Shown: positions 38,668 to 47,835 of the stretch, piece after piece
How the letters are laid out: each line of letters opens with the position of its first letter
How positions within the stretch are numbered: the stretch's first letter is position 1
Origin: Actinoalloteichus hoggarensis
Lineage (GTDB): Bacteria; Actinomycetota; Actinomycetes; Mycobacteriales; Pseudonocardiaceae
Direction: 5' to 3'
Assembly: GCF_002234535.1 (NCBI RefSeq)
Contig: NZ_CP022521.1
Location: 3,658,001 to 3,722,000, forward strand
DNA length: 64,000 nucleotides
Translations under genes and position numbers: made by a program
Notes under the pieces: generated by a model
Databases searched by the model: none
Seen by the model: the letters and a program-made list of their open reading frames with translations, nothing else
Told to the model about the DNA's origin: nothing

Positions 38668-39479
38668 GCGATGTCCTTCGGGGTGTCGTCGGTGTCGTGT
38701 CCGTCCTGATCGGACGGAGTGAGGCCTCGGTAGTAGTCGCGCAGCCAGGACGCGGCGATCCGCTGCCGGTCGTCGTCCCAGGCCGCCAGGTCGCAGACCA
38801 GGGCGGCCCAGTCCACCGAGATCCGCGACGACCGCAGCAGCGCCATCAGCCGGGGCAGGTGTCGGTGGACGACCTGGACGTCGCCCCGACAGAGCCGATG
38901 CAGCTGCGCCTCGGCCTGGGAAGAGGAGGTGACCTTCTGTTCGACGGCGAAGGCCAGGGTCGCGCCGATCGATCGGGGCGGCCTGCGCTGCGAGACGTCG
39001 GCGGTCTGCTCATCCGACGACGAGCCCTCCGGCTCCGCCGAGGCGGCGTCCGTCCGCCCCACTACGGCGGCGGCCCCGGCCCATGCGTCGCCTGCGGCCT
39101 GTTCGCCGTCCACGGCCTTCGCGTCGTCCGTGGCGTCGCCCGTGAGCGGCGCGGCGGCCGCCACGTCCTCGTCCCGTGCCTGCCGGGGCTGGGCGCAGAT
39201 CAGCGCGGCGACCGTCCGAAACGCCAGTTCCGTCTCCTCGGAGGCCGATTCGGGCACGAACCGGCTGACCTCCCGGAACGCCGCGAAGGTCCGCGCCTCG
39301 CCGGGTCCGCCGCCCAGGGATCGCCGCAGCGCCGCGCGCCTGCCGGGCGAGTCCAGGACGTGCCTGCGCAGGTACCACACCATGCGGCGCGCGGCGTCGG
39401 CGATCTCGGCGGGCCCGCGCGCGACGGTGCGCGGTGCCGAATCGGTGACCTCGGCCACGGCGGCCGATGGGTCAGACAT
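38664..39479 (-). CDS. cse2: type I-E Cascade small subunit Cse2 (CasB)
   Basis: A 271-aa Cse2. The N-terminal part (MVWYLRRHVLDSPGRRAALRR) and the C-terminal RLCRGDVQVVHRHLPRLMALLR are the family motifs. Between about residues 115 and 165 there is an Ala/Asp/Glu/Ser-rich insertion of low complexity, making the protein longer than the usual 160-200 residues. Its start overlaps the cse1 stop by 8 bases. Confidence 0.93.
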   Translation of the reverse strand: MSDPSAAVAEVTDSAPRTVARGPAEIADAARRMVWYLRRHVLDSPGRRAALRRSLGGGPGEARTFAAFREVSRFVPESASEETELAFRTVAALICAQPRQARDEDVAAAAPLTGDATDDAKAVDGEQAAGDAWAGAAAVVGRTDAASAEPEGSSSDEQTADVSQRRPPRSIGATLAFAVEQKVTSSSQAEAQLHRLCRGDVQVVHRHLPRLMALLRSSRISVDWAALVCDLAAWDDDRQRIAASWLRDYYRGLTPSDQDGHDTDDTPKDIA

Positions 39480-41082
39480 CTCGTGACTCCCTCGTCGTGG
39501 TCTTCCATCCGCGCAAGAGCAGCCGCCGGGCGATCTCGACGGCCCGGATCTCCTCGGGTGAGCGGGCATAGCCGTCGGTCAGTTCGGAGTAGACGTGCAG
39601 CGCGATCTGGATGTTGAGATTCCTCGGATGCTCCTGGGGCGGCTCCGGCGCGGTCACCGTCGCCCAGAATCGCGACTCGGCCCGCGCCCAGTACCGGGTC
39701 ATGCCGGGATACAGCCACGGAACGCCGTCATCCCGCTGCTTCGGCTTCAGCGGGCTCCGGGTGATCGCCGCCCACGCGGCGGCGAAGGCGGCACGGAGGT
39801 TCGCTCCGACCGCCTCGGCCGCGTCGATCGCCGTGGTCACCCGCACCGAGCGTTCGGCGTCGTCGGCGGTGAGCAGCCGAAGGACCGGTGGCGTGGTGCC
39901 GCCGAAGTACTGGTGATCCTTGGCCTGAGACCGATCCTGATCGAAGCCCAGTGCCCTGATCCGCACCGCGTCGACGTCGACGGGGCTGCCGTCATAGGCC
40001 AGCTCGGCGAGGGTGTCGAACACGGCGGGCCGTCGGCGTTTCGCGGTGGCCGCGTCGGAGCGCCTGCCCACCAGGGCGTCAAGATCCCGCCACGCGGCCC
40101 GATCCGCCGAGGCGTACTCGGCGAACAGCGTGTTCGGGTCCTTGGAGTTGGCGCGGTGGATGAGGAACGGGTCGAGCGCGGGCACGGGTTCACGGCGGGA
40201 GGCCCAGGTGATGCGCGCGTCCACGACCGCGCGACCGTCGTCCGAAGGGGTCAACAACAGGGCGTGTCTGCAACGGCCGACGAGCAGCCGCGCGATGCCG
40301 CGCGGCGGGGGCGTCATCCCGAGCGGGTCCGGGTAGTCGTCCTCCTCCCACGGCGCGAGGTCGTCGGCGTCCGACGGCAGGAACGGCAGGCCGATGAGCA
40401 GCGTCTCGAAAAGGGACGATCCCCAGGGGTGAAACGAGGTCGTCCCCCGCAGCGGGCTGATCCGTGTGTCGGCGGCAGGCTTGTCCTGACCGGGCGCCCA
40501 CCGCGACGTGCACCGGCCGCCCGGCCCGTAGAACAGCCAGGCGAGCAACGCGGCGAACGCCTCGGCGGCGGGCGCCGGCGGCGGATCGTCGTCGGTGGTG
40601 TGGCTCTGCCACACGAACGACTGCCCCGCCGACCGCCCGAGCATCAGCTTGTTCACGCCCGAGGTGGCCGGTTCGCCGCGGGTGTTCCGGCATTCCGCCC
40701 GCAGCCGAGCATCCTGGAGGAACGGGCGATCCCCGAACAAATCGAATCGCCCCGGATACCGGGAGAGATACCGGTCGATCGCCGCCGGATCAAGCCGCCC
40801 CGCGCGCAGCACCTCGTCCCGCCGGTCGCACCACGACTCGACATCGTCGATCCCATCCAGCCCCGTGATCCGCGCGGTCAACACCGCGAGGACCCGCAGC
40901 AGCGCCGACTCGGCGGGCGGCGAGGACAGCGACAGATCGGCGATCTCGTGGGCATGGACGAGAAGCTGCTGCAGGCTGACCACGTCGCCGGGTGCCTCGG
41001 CGGTCGGCGGCGGATCACGGTCGGGCGACCACCGGACCGAACAGAGAGGTTCACTGAGCAGATCGAACATCGACGTCGACAT
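39472..41082 (-). CDS. cse1: type I-E Cascade large subunit Cse1 (Cas8e/CasA)
   Basis: A 536-aa Cse1, which recognises the PAM and recruits Cas3. The start FDLLSEPLCSVRW and the PFLQDARLRA, GVNKLMLG and SFHPWGSSLFETLLIGLPF segments are family hallmarks. It is the first gene of the seven-gene cas operon. About 220 bases upstream lie the CreR-like element and its proposed target. Confidence 0.95.
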   Translation of the reverse strand: MSTSMFDLLSEPLCSVRWSPDRDPPPTAEAPGDVVSLQQLLVHAHEIADLSLSSPPAESALLRVLAVLTARITGLDGIDDVESWCDRRDEVLRAGRLDPAAIDRYLSRYPGRFDLFGDRPFLQDARLRAECRNTRGEPATSGVNKLMLGRSAGQSFVWQSHTTDDDPPPAPAAEAFAALLAWLFYGPGGRCTSRWAPGQDKPAADTRISPLRGTTSFHPWGSSLFETLLIGLPFLPSDADDLAPWEEDDYPDPLGMTPPPRGIARLLVGRCRHALLLTPSDDGRAVVDARITWASRREPVPALDPFLIHRANSKDPNTLFAEYASADRAAWRDLDALVGRRSDAATAKRRRPAVFDTLAELAYDGSPVDVDAVRIRALGFDQDRSQAKDHQYFGGTTPPVLRLLTADDAERSVRVTTAIDAAEAVGANLRAAFAAAWAAITRSPLKPKQRDDGVPWLYPGMTRYWARAESRFWATVTAPEPPQEHPRNLNIQIALHVYSELTDGYARSPEEIRAVEIARRLLLRGWKTTTRESRDV

Positions 41083-41126
41083 CCTGTCGTGAGGCCGAAT
41101 GCGTGCGGTGCAGGGCTAGGGTGTGG

Positions 41127-41204
41127 GCCGTCTCCACGCATGTGGAGGTGGGTCGCTAGCGGTGTAGCCGCCCGACTGTTCTCCACGGAGGTGGAGGCGC
41201 GCTG
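41127..41204 (+). ncRNA. CreR-like degenerate repeat-minispacer-repeat upstream of cse1
   Basis: A repeat copy at 41127-41155 (25 of 29 identical to the array 2 repeat) is followed by a 20-base mini-spacer at 41156-41175 (CTAGCGGTGTAGCCGCCCGA) and a more diverged repeat at 41176-41204 (19 of 29 identical to the array 3 repeat, stem CTCCAC/GTGGAG kept). It is oriented on the plus strand, divergent from cse1. A possible -10 (TAGGGT) is at 41117-41122. This is the layout of cas-regulating RNAs that load Cascade to repress the cas promoter. The target match is described at 41249. Transcription and function are inferred; a decayed mini-array is the alternative. Confidence 0.55.
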
Positions 41205-41535
41205 CCGATTCCGGCAAACGCCTCGGGCCTTACCCGTCAGCAGGGGTGAAGCTAGCCGTGTAACCACTGAACGACGCTAGAATACACCCTCGGCACTCGT
41301 ATGAACACCGAGGGTCAGCATCGGCGATGTGTTCCGATCTCCAGTCACCCGACCCGAGACCGCCGGGACCGTCACATCGAACGTCGACTTCGCAACCGGA
41401 CGATCACCGACTGTGCCGACCGGGCCAACGTAGTCGCGGCCACCGACAGAGACCGACCGTTGCCCCTCCACGCCGACTTCTCGGCGTCGACCGTCTGAGA
41501 GGATGCGGACATGCAGCACACCCACAGCGTCGAAA
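41205..41535. other. cas upstream region between the CreR-like element and leader 2
   Basis: No gene is supported. It contains the target site above and presumably the cse1 promoter; TAGCTT (41249-41254, minus strand) and TATTCT (41279-41284, minus strand) are candidate -10 boxes. Confidence 0.4.
41249..41265 (+). promoter_or_regulatory. proposed CreR target with AAG PAM in the cas promoter region
   Basis: AAG at 41249-41251 is followed by CTAGCCGTGTAACC (41252-41265). This equals mini-spacer positions 1-14 of the element at 41156 except positions 6 and 12. In Cascade every sixth guide base is flipped out and does not need to pair, and AAG is the preferred I-E PAM. The site lies 170 bases upstream of cse1 and overlaps a minus-strand TAGCTT that could be a -10 box. 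Confidence 0.5.
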
Positions 41536-41573
41536 ACGGTCAATCCGCTTCCTGAAACCGCAGGTCGCAAAGG
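41536..41573 (+). promoter_or_regulatory. leader of CRISPR array 2
   Basis: From ACGGTCAATCCGC to GCAAAGG, 38 bases, closely similar to the leaders of arrays 1 and 3. The conserved blocks are ACGGT-AATC, CT-AAA and CAGGTC-C-AAGG. Confidence 0.7.
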
Positions 41574-42153
41574 GTGCTCTCCACGCATGTGGAGGTTGGT
41601 CGGCGTCCTGGCAGGCGGTGCACGTCACGGTGCGGTGCTCTCCACGCATGTGGAGGTTGGTCGGTCGACGCGTTCGATGCCTTCATGGAGGCCGAGTGCT
41701 CTCCACGCATGTGGAGGTTGGTCGGTGGTCCGCACCGCGATCGCCGCGCACCGCACGTGCTCTCCACGCATGTGGAGGTTGGTCGCGGAGATCGCCAGGA
41801 TCACCGGCTACACGCGGGTGCTCTCCACGCATGTGGAGGTTGGTCGGGCTCGACCCCGGCGCCCTTCCCGCGATGCCCGTGCTCTCCACACACGTGGAGA
41901 TTGATCGTCGCCGCTGGTCCTAGCCCTGCCGGCGGGTCGCGATCTCCATGTACGTGGAGGCTAGCCGGTTTTGATCTGCCGCCCATTGCTGATAAACAGG
42001 TTCTGCACACACTTGGCAGTTGATCATGTTGTCGAGCCTGCCGGACTGTTGCTATTGCGCGCTCTCCGCACATGTGGAGGTTGGTCGGTTTCGTCTTCGT
42101 TGCATGATTGCCAAGATCAAGTAAGTCCTCTCCACGCATGTGGAGGTTGCTCA
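41574..42153 (+). CRISPR. type I-E CRISPR array 2 (10 repeats, half degenerate)
   Basis: Repeats start at 41574, 41635, 41696, 41757 and 41818 (perfect, GTGCTCTCCACGCATG...GGTTGGTCG), then 41879 (few changes), 41939, about 41998 (about 16 of 24 core bases) and 42059 and 42125 (closer to consensus). Spacers are mostly 32 nt, 37 nt before the last. The leader side is on the left; the right half has decayed, as in old trailer ends. The repeat differs from array 1 only in the middle of the stem-loop. Confidence 0.95.
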
Positions 42154-42784
42154 TGTGCCGACGAGACGTCATGAACCAGCAGAGTCGAACAGCTGCCCGC
42201 AGGCCCCGGTCGTACGCCGCGCAAGCTTGCCACGTAAGCACAAGACCACGCCGAGACTCTTCCGAGACTCCTGATCTACATCCGAGCGCAGGTTCATGCC
42301 TTCCGACCGCGCCGGCTGTCGACGACCCTGTCGAGCGCACAGGCTCCGCTACAGACGGATCCGACCAGATTCGACACTTCTCCGAGAACTCATAGAACGC
42401 GGTAATGCACCGTAATGGTCAACGCTCACGGCAAGCTCGTCGCTGCGGTATAGAGCGTCGCAGCACACCAACCATGCAAACATGGTCATACGTTCGAACG
42501 CGAACGGGGACACCCGAGCATGACCCGCTATGCCCTGCTTCGTGGCAGACATCTGAAATTTGCAGATGAGCATCGTCCCTGTCGACCACCTCGCCAGCGG
42601 GACCACGCCGAGAGCCCACACCGGAGCAGAGGGCTGATCTCTGCAGCAACGAGCTTGGATCCCGTACACAGCAGCCACCGACGGACCAGGTCGGCCGACC
42701 TGTGGCGGCAGCGTTCGGATGTGATCACATCGCGAACCGGACACCCGCAGTCACCATGCAGACACGATTGACTACACTGCGCTC
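42154..42784. other. region of lower GC without recognised gene
   Basis: About 630 bases beyond array 2 with clearly lower GC than the neighbourhood and no recognisable product on either strand. A 131-aa minus-strand frame (42349-42744) has no family signature. The region may be foreign or decayed DNA. Confidence 0.4.
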
Positions 42785-42955
42785 ATGATCCTGACGATCA
42801 ACTTGATCTTACTGAATCGTGGAACGAAGAAGACACCTTCCGTCTATTGGCGAGGCCTGTCACGGGACACTCTCCTGGTGATCGCCACCGTCAGCATGAC
42901 GGTGTCCGCGATCTCAGTCATCGCAGCGCTCGCGATGCTACGTCTGTTGGCGTAA
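42785..42955 (+). CDS. small membrane protein next to cas3, unknown
   Basis: A 56-aa frame from ATG 42785 to TAA 42955. The N-terminus is MILTINLILLNRGTKKTPSV, and residues 29-52 form a hydrophobic helix (LVIATVSMTVSAISVIAALA). It has lower GC and mixed third codon positions compared with the cas genes, unlike random frames in this window. The stop is 13 bases before the end of cas3, convergent. No ribosome binding site is obvious. It could be a single-pass membrane protein or a small toxin-like peptide; family unknown. Confidence 0.4.
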   Translation: MILTINLILLNRGTKKTPSVYWRGLSRDTLLVIATVSMTVSAISVIAALAMLRLLA

Positions 42956-42967
42956 GGCCGGCTCCCC

Positions 42968-45781
42968 TCACCCCTCCCCGACCTCCACCAACCCCCGTTC
43001 CGCATCGAGGAGGAAGGTCCGCTCGCCGATGCGGGCGGGGCTGATCCGTCCCGTCTCGTCCACCGGCTGGCGGAGCAGCACGAGGTCGCCCAGCGGCCAG
43101 ATGTCCCGCCACGGCGGGGGAAGGGCGTGGTCGTCGCCGCGTCCGGCGACGAGGTGTCCGGAGACGGGGATCGTGTGTCGCATGACGGCGATCAGCTCGG
43201 CGCGGGCGAGTTGTCCTTGGGAGTCGGGCGTGGGCAGTGTCTCGCCATTCGGTCCGCCGAGTCGCAGTTCGCGGTCGACGTCCTCGTAGCAGGGCAGGAC
43301 CCGCACGGAGTCGGCGTTGAAGCGGGTCGCGGCGTGATCCTCCGGGGGCATGTCCCCGACCGACAGGTCGGCCAGTCTCGTCAGTCGCCGTGGTTGCGGA
43401 ATCTGCCGGTTGTGGGCGAACTGCTGTTCCACCATCACGTCGGCGCTACGCTCCGTCTCGGCTTTCTCGAATCCGACCAGCAGTGGGTCCTGGTGCGCCG
43501 GGAAGTCGCCGGGGTTGCCTCGGTCGACCAGTTCCTGCACGTCGTCGGGGACGACGATCCCGCTGGCTTCCCGTTCCGCCAGCAGACGATCGGCCCGGAT
43601 CAGCGCCGCGGCCGGGTAGATGTAGCTCCAGGCACCGGGGATGCGTGTCAGGTCTCCTTCGGGTGCCGTCAGCACCACCATGCGGCGGGGTTCGCCGCCG
43701 ACGGCCGACGCCCACGGGGGGCGGCCCGCGTCGCGGCTGGGGTGGCGGTGCAGTCTGCCCGCCCGTTGCAGGAGCAGCTCGACGGGGGCGAGGTCGCTGA
43801 CGAGGAAGTCCAAATCCAGGTCCAGGCTCTGTTCGATGACCTGAGTGGACACCAGGATCAGCCGGTCGGGCCGGACGCCGTCTCGTCCCAGCCCGGTGGT
43901 GACTCGGGTGGTGATCGCTTCCCGCTGCCACACCGGGAACCGTGAGTGGAGCAGGACGACGTCCGGCCGCTGCGACGCCGGCACGGTCGCCCGCCAGGAC
44001 AGCAGGCCGTCGTAGGTCTGTTGGGCCTGCGCGACGGTCGTGCAGATCACCGCCGCGCAGCCGCCCTCAGCCGCCAGGTCGCCGAACTCCCTCGTCAGCA
44101 CGGAGATCCGGTCGAGTTCACCGTCGTCGCCGACGGCGATCGGCCGCCGCTCCACCAGCAGCGTGCGCCGCTGCTCCGCCGGGAACGATACGGCGTGGGA
44201 GATCGGCGGCGTGTCGCGCTGCACGTAGGTCCAGCCCGGATAGGACACCACCGGATCGGTCAGCTCCCCCGGCGCCGCGCTCCCCCGGTAGGCGGCGGCG
44301 AGTTCGGCGGCAACGTGCGCGGGCAGCGTCGCCGAGAGCAGGACGACGGGAATCCGCAGTTCACCCAGCCAGCTCAACAGTGTGACCAGCAGGCTCCGCA
44401 TGTAGGGACCGAAGGCGTGCACCTCGTCGATGACCACCGTCTTGCCGGCTAGGGCGAACATCCGCAGCGCGTTGTGCCGGGTCGGCAGGACGGCCAACAG
44501 CGCTTGGTCGATGGTCCCGATGCCGACGCCTGCGAGCAGGCCGCGTTTGCGGCCCCGCATCCATTCCGGAAACCGGGCCCGCGTCTCGCGATCGCCTGAG
44601 ACGCCGTCGGCCGACACCGCCTTCGCAATCATCTCGTCCACTGGGCTCAACCACGCCATGCCGTGCAGGAGGGCCTGCGAGACGTCGCCGACGCCGCGCC
44701 GGGAGAGGTAGCGGGCGACGCGCGCGAACATCTGGTCCGCCGTGGCCGTGGTGGGCAGGGCGACGTAGATTCCCGGACGTCCCGCCGCCGCGCCCAGCAC
44801 CCGAGCCGAGAACAGCGCGGCCTCCGTCTTGCCGAAGCCGGTGGGCGCCGCGATCATCAGCAGCCCCGGCCCGGTCACCGCCGAGGGCAGGTGCTCGGCC
44901 AGGCTCGCCTGCAACGCGTTGGGCCAGAAGTCCGGGAATTCCTCGGCGAAGGAGCCCGGCCGCAGCCGCAACCGGGTCAGGCCTGCCGCGGCGACGAGTC
45001 CAGGGGCGGCCGACGCCGAACCGGCGTGGAAGGCACGCACCGCGGCGAGCGTCCCCGCGACGGGGACGGCGTCGAGCCTGGTCTTGATGTAGCGCGTCTG
45101 GCTGGCGAGCCAGTCGGCGAGGATCACCAGGCCCGCCACCACCATCGCCGACGACCGACTCAACGACGCGGTGGGAACCGCGGGCCGCAGAATCTCCGCC
45201 AGCACCTCCGACGTCGCCCGCCGCTGCTCCTCCCACGGCCCCGTCCCGAGGCCGAGGAACGGCAGCTTCGCGGGGAGGAGATCACCGGGGTCGATCCGAT
45301 GGAACCGCCCGTGATGGGCGCCGAGCACCTCGGCGATCAGCCGCGCCAGCGGACGCCGCCCGCCCGGATAGCCGTACTCGGCCAGGGCGGAGGCGAGCCA
45401 GAGGTGCGCGGCGCGATCGTGGGCGGGCGTCTCGTGACCGGGCGTCGGGTACCCGGCGGGCAGTTCGAGCTGGCACTGGAAATGCGGGGTCAGTTTCCCG
45501 ATGTCGTGCAGCGCGGCCCAGAACTGCACCGTCCGCCCAGCCGCCGCCACGGACAGCCCCAGCTCGGCCGCGATGTCTTCGCGCAACCCCGGCGCCACCA
45601 TGTCGTCCCACAGCGCCGCCGCCACGGCAGCCGTGTCCACGAGATGGAAGATCGCGGGATACCGCCTGCCGAGGTCGCGTTCCTTCCCCCACAACCGCAG
45701 ATCCACCAGTACCCGGTGCTCGATCTCCGCCGCGTCCCCGCCGGCATCGCCCGTCACCACATCGTCACCCTCGGTACTCAC
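42968..45781 (-). CDS. cas3: CRISPR-associated helicase/nuclease Cas3
   Basis: A 937-aa fused Cas3. The N-terminal HD nuclease has HLVDTA near residue 46 and ALHDIGKLTPHFQ at 91-103. The SF2 helicase follows with Walker A PTGFGKTEAAL, DEVH in VVIDEVHAFGPY, and RAGRLHRH as the motif VI. It degrades DNA bound by Cascade. GTG start at 45781. It is separated from the cas operon by array 2, and array 3 starts 150 bases upstream of it. Confidence 0.97.
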   Translation of the reverse strand: MSTEGDDVVTGDAGGDAAEIEHRVLVDLRLWGKERDLGRRYPAIFHLVDTAAVAAALWDDMVAPGLREDIAAELGLSVAAAGRTVQFWAALHDIGKLTPHFQCQLELPAGYPTPGHETPAHDRAAHLWLASALAEYGYPGGRRPLARLIAEVLGAHHGRFHRIDPGDLLPAKLPFLGLGTGPWEEQRRATSEVLAEILRPAVPTASLSRSSAMVVAGLVILADWLASQTRYIKTRLDAVPVAGTLAAVRAFHAGSASAAPGLVAAAGLTRLRLRPGSFAEEFPDFWPNALQASLAEHLPSAVTGPGLLMIAAPTGFGKTEAALFSARVLGAAAGRPGIYVALPTTATADQMFARVARYLSRRGVGDVSQALLHGMAWLSPVDEMIAKAVSADGVSGDRETRARFPEWMRGRKRGLLAGVGIGTIDQALLAVLPTRHNALRMFALAGKTVVIDEVHAFGPYMRSLLVTLLSWLGELRIPVVLLSATLPAHVAAELAAAYRGSAAPGELTDPVVSYPGWTYVQRDTPPISHAVSFPAEQRRTLLVERRPIAVGDDGELDRISVLTREFGDLAAEGGCAAVICTTVAQAQQTYDGLLSWRATVPASQRPDVVLLHSRFPVWQREAITTRVTTGLGRDGVRPDRLILVSTQVIEQSLDLDLDFLVSDLAPVELLLQRAGRLHRHPSRDAGRPPWASAVGGEPRRMVVLTAPEGDLTRIPGAWSYIYPAAALIRADRLLAEREASGIVVPDDVQELVDRGNPGDFPAHQDPLLVGFEKAETERSADVMVEQQFAHNRQIPQPRRLTRLADLSVGDMPPEDHAATRFNADSVRVLPCYEDVDRELRLGGPNGETLPTPDSQGQLARAELIAVMRHTIPVSGHLVAGRGDDHALPPPWRDIWPLGDLVLLRQPVDETGRISPARIGERTFLLDAERGLVEVGEG

Positions 45782-45894
45782 GCCGACACCCTAGAGCGGC
45801 ACACCGACGAATCCCCCAGGGATCGACGGCCGTGGCCACAGGGCACGGGGATCTGAGAGGATTCCCGTCATGCGGACTCACGGCAACGACTAAA

Positions 45895-45932
45895 ACGGTA
45901 AATCCGCTTTCTAAAGCCGCAGGTCACGAAGG
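45895..45932 (+). promoter_or_regulatory. leader of CRISPR array 3
   Basis: ACGGTAAATCCGC...CACGAAGG, 38 bases, homologous to the other two I-E leaders with identical distance to the first repeat. It is preceded by AT-rich ACGACTAAA. Confidence 0.7.
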
Positions 45933-46694
45933 GTGTTCTCCACACGCGTGGAGGTTGGTCGTAGTTCTCGCCGAGCCGCTGGATGTCCTGGCCCGTGTTC
46001 TCCACACGCGTGGAGGTTGGTCGGCATACACGCGCACCGCACGAGCCCACGAGGAGTGTTCTCCACACGCGTGGAGGTTGGTCGGGCACGCCGCACACGG
46101 CGGCGGCGACGGCGTGGTGTTCTCCACACGCGTGGAGGTTGGTCGCCTGGGACGCCTCGACGAAGACGGACGAGGGCGTGTTCTCCACACGCGTGGAGGT
46201 TGGTCGGGCGAGGTCGACCTGCCCGCCGACGGCGGCGGGTGTTCTCCACACGCGTGGAGGTTGGTCGGAGGTCATCGGCGACGCGATCCGCAACGCTGCG
46301 TGTTCTCCACACGCGTGGAGGTTGGTCGGCCCGGCCGGGGCGGCGTTCTTGGCGGAAGACGTGTTCTCCACACGCGTGGAGGTTGGTCGACCAGGCCCGC
46401 GACCAGCTCCAGCCCCGCCGCGTGTTCTCCACACGCGTGGAGGTTGGTCGCGCCGATTCGACATAGTCGGCATAACCTCGAAGTGTTCTCCACACGCGTG
46501 GAGGTTGGTCGGCATTCAGGCGCCCTTCGATCTGGCGAATCGGGTGTTCTCCACACGCGTGGAGGTTGGCCGTCGGCGATGTCGGTCTCGTAGGTCAGAT
46601 CCTCGTGTTCTCCACACGCGTGGAGGTGGGTCGCCCGTCTCCCCGTCGGCGGCCTCTACGGCCGCGTGCTCTCCACACACCTGGAGGCCGTCAG
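45933..46694 (+). CRISPR. type I-E CRISPR array 3 (13 repeats)
   Basis: Repeat starts at 45933, 45995, 46056, 46117, 46178, 46239, 46300, 46361, 46422, 46483, 46544, 46605 and 46666, with 32-33-nt spacers. The repeat begins GTGTTCTCCACA and ends GTGGAGGTTGGTCG. The first ten are identical, numbers 11 and 12 have one change each, and the last is degenerate, marking the trailer end on the right. It is the longest of the three I-E arrays. Confidence 0.97.
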
Positions 46695-46774
46695 CCGGAT
46701 CGGATCGACGCGCTCGATGCCCGAAAGGGCCCCGGCGGCGAGCATGTCGAGCACATCGATTCGTCAGGGAGCCG

Positions 46775-47635
46775 TCACGGGCTCGGCAGGGTGCGGAGGA
46801 ACCGGAGTAGCTCGCGGTTGAAGTGCTCGGCGTTGTCCTGGTTGGCGTTGTGGCCGGCGTCGGGGATGACGACGTACTCGGCGCGGTCGTCGGCCGCCGC
46901 CCAGCCGGGCATGTCGCGGGCGATCGTGCCTCGGTCGTCTTGATCTCCGTGGGTCAACAGGCAGGGCACGTCGATCCGGAAGTCGGGATGTCCGGTGCGG
47001 CTCACCGCCGTGGCGACGGCGCCGAGGATGCGGATGAGGTCTCGTTGGCTGATGCCGTTCAGCGATTCCCGAGCGAATGCCTCGACGTCGGCGCGGATCG
47101 TCGTGGCCGAGGCCATCGCCTTGCGCATGCTGCGCAGCGGCCATAAGCGCAGGATGGTGGGCACCGATCCGACCGCCGCCATCTCGGCCCGGCTCAGTGG
47201 CTTCGCGATCGGGGTGGCTCCGATCACGACGAGCGCTTCGACTCGATGTGGCTGTAGCCGGACGAGATGTTGTGCCGTGTAGCCGCCCATGGACTGTCCC
47301 ACGATGACGGCCCGTTCGATGTTCTCCTGATCGAGCACGGCGAGGAGGTCGTCGACGTAGTCCTCGATGCTCGCCCGTTCCATGCCGAACGGCGTGGAGG
47401 AGCCGTGTCCTCTGGCGTCCCAGACCAGCACCGAGTAGTGGTCGCGGACGGCGGGGATCTGGGCGTTGAACATGCGGTGGTTCATGGTGGCCCCGTGGAG
47501 GAACACGACGGTCTGCGCGCCGGGACGCACCGAGGTCCAGTAGTGCAGCGGCGTCCCGCGTCGATTCAGGACGTGCGGGGTGAGGCCGTCCGGTGTGGTG
47601 GTGTGGTCGATGCCGGTGGACTGCCGTGGTGTCAT
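46775..47635 (-). CDS. alpha/beta hydrolase
   Basis: A 286-aa alpha/beta hydrolase. HGATMNHRMFN gives the oxyanion loop, DARGHGSS follows, GQSMGGYTAQH is the nucleophile elbow, LLTHGDQDDRGTI the acid, and PDAGHNANQDNAEHFN the catalytic His. GGAAGGGAGACGCC precedes the ATG at 47635. It lies about 200 bases downstream of a TetR gene in the same direction, so it is probably under that regulator. Substrate unknown. Confidence 0.9.
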   Translation of the reverse strand: MTPRQSTGIDHTTTPDGLTPHVLNRRGTPLHYWTSVRPGAQTVVFLHGATMNHRMFNAQIPAVRDHYSVLVWDARGHGSSTPFGMERASIEDYVDDLLAVLDQENIERAVIVGQSMGGYTAQHLVRLQPHRVEALVVIGATPIAKPLSRAEMAAVGSVPTILRLWPLRSMRKAMASATTIRADVEAFARESLNGISQRDLIRILGAVATAVSRTGHPDFRIDVPCLLTHGDQDDRGTIARDMPGWAAADDRAEYVVIPDAGHNANQDNAEHFNRELLRFLRTLPSP

Positions 47636-47835
47636 GGCGTCTCCCTTCCTGGTACGGCCAGGCGTCGAACGAGCGAACGGACGTACGACGTGGCGGCGGA
47701 GGCCGAGTCGGTCGGCGGAGGGTTGGCGCGGGCCGATGTCGAGCGGACGATCCTCGTGTGTCCGACTGACGGCGGACGCCCGCTGATCGGCGAGCCGGTG
47801 GGGACGGAGGCCGGCGCGGCCGTGCGAGGGACCGG

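Noticed and set aside
42349-42744. 131-aa minus-strand frame between array 2 and cas3
   Set aside because: No family similarity, no ribosome binding site, and cysteine/serine-rich random-looking composition; the 56-aa gene is the better candidate in this region.
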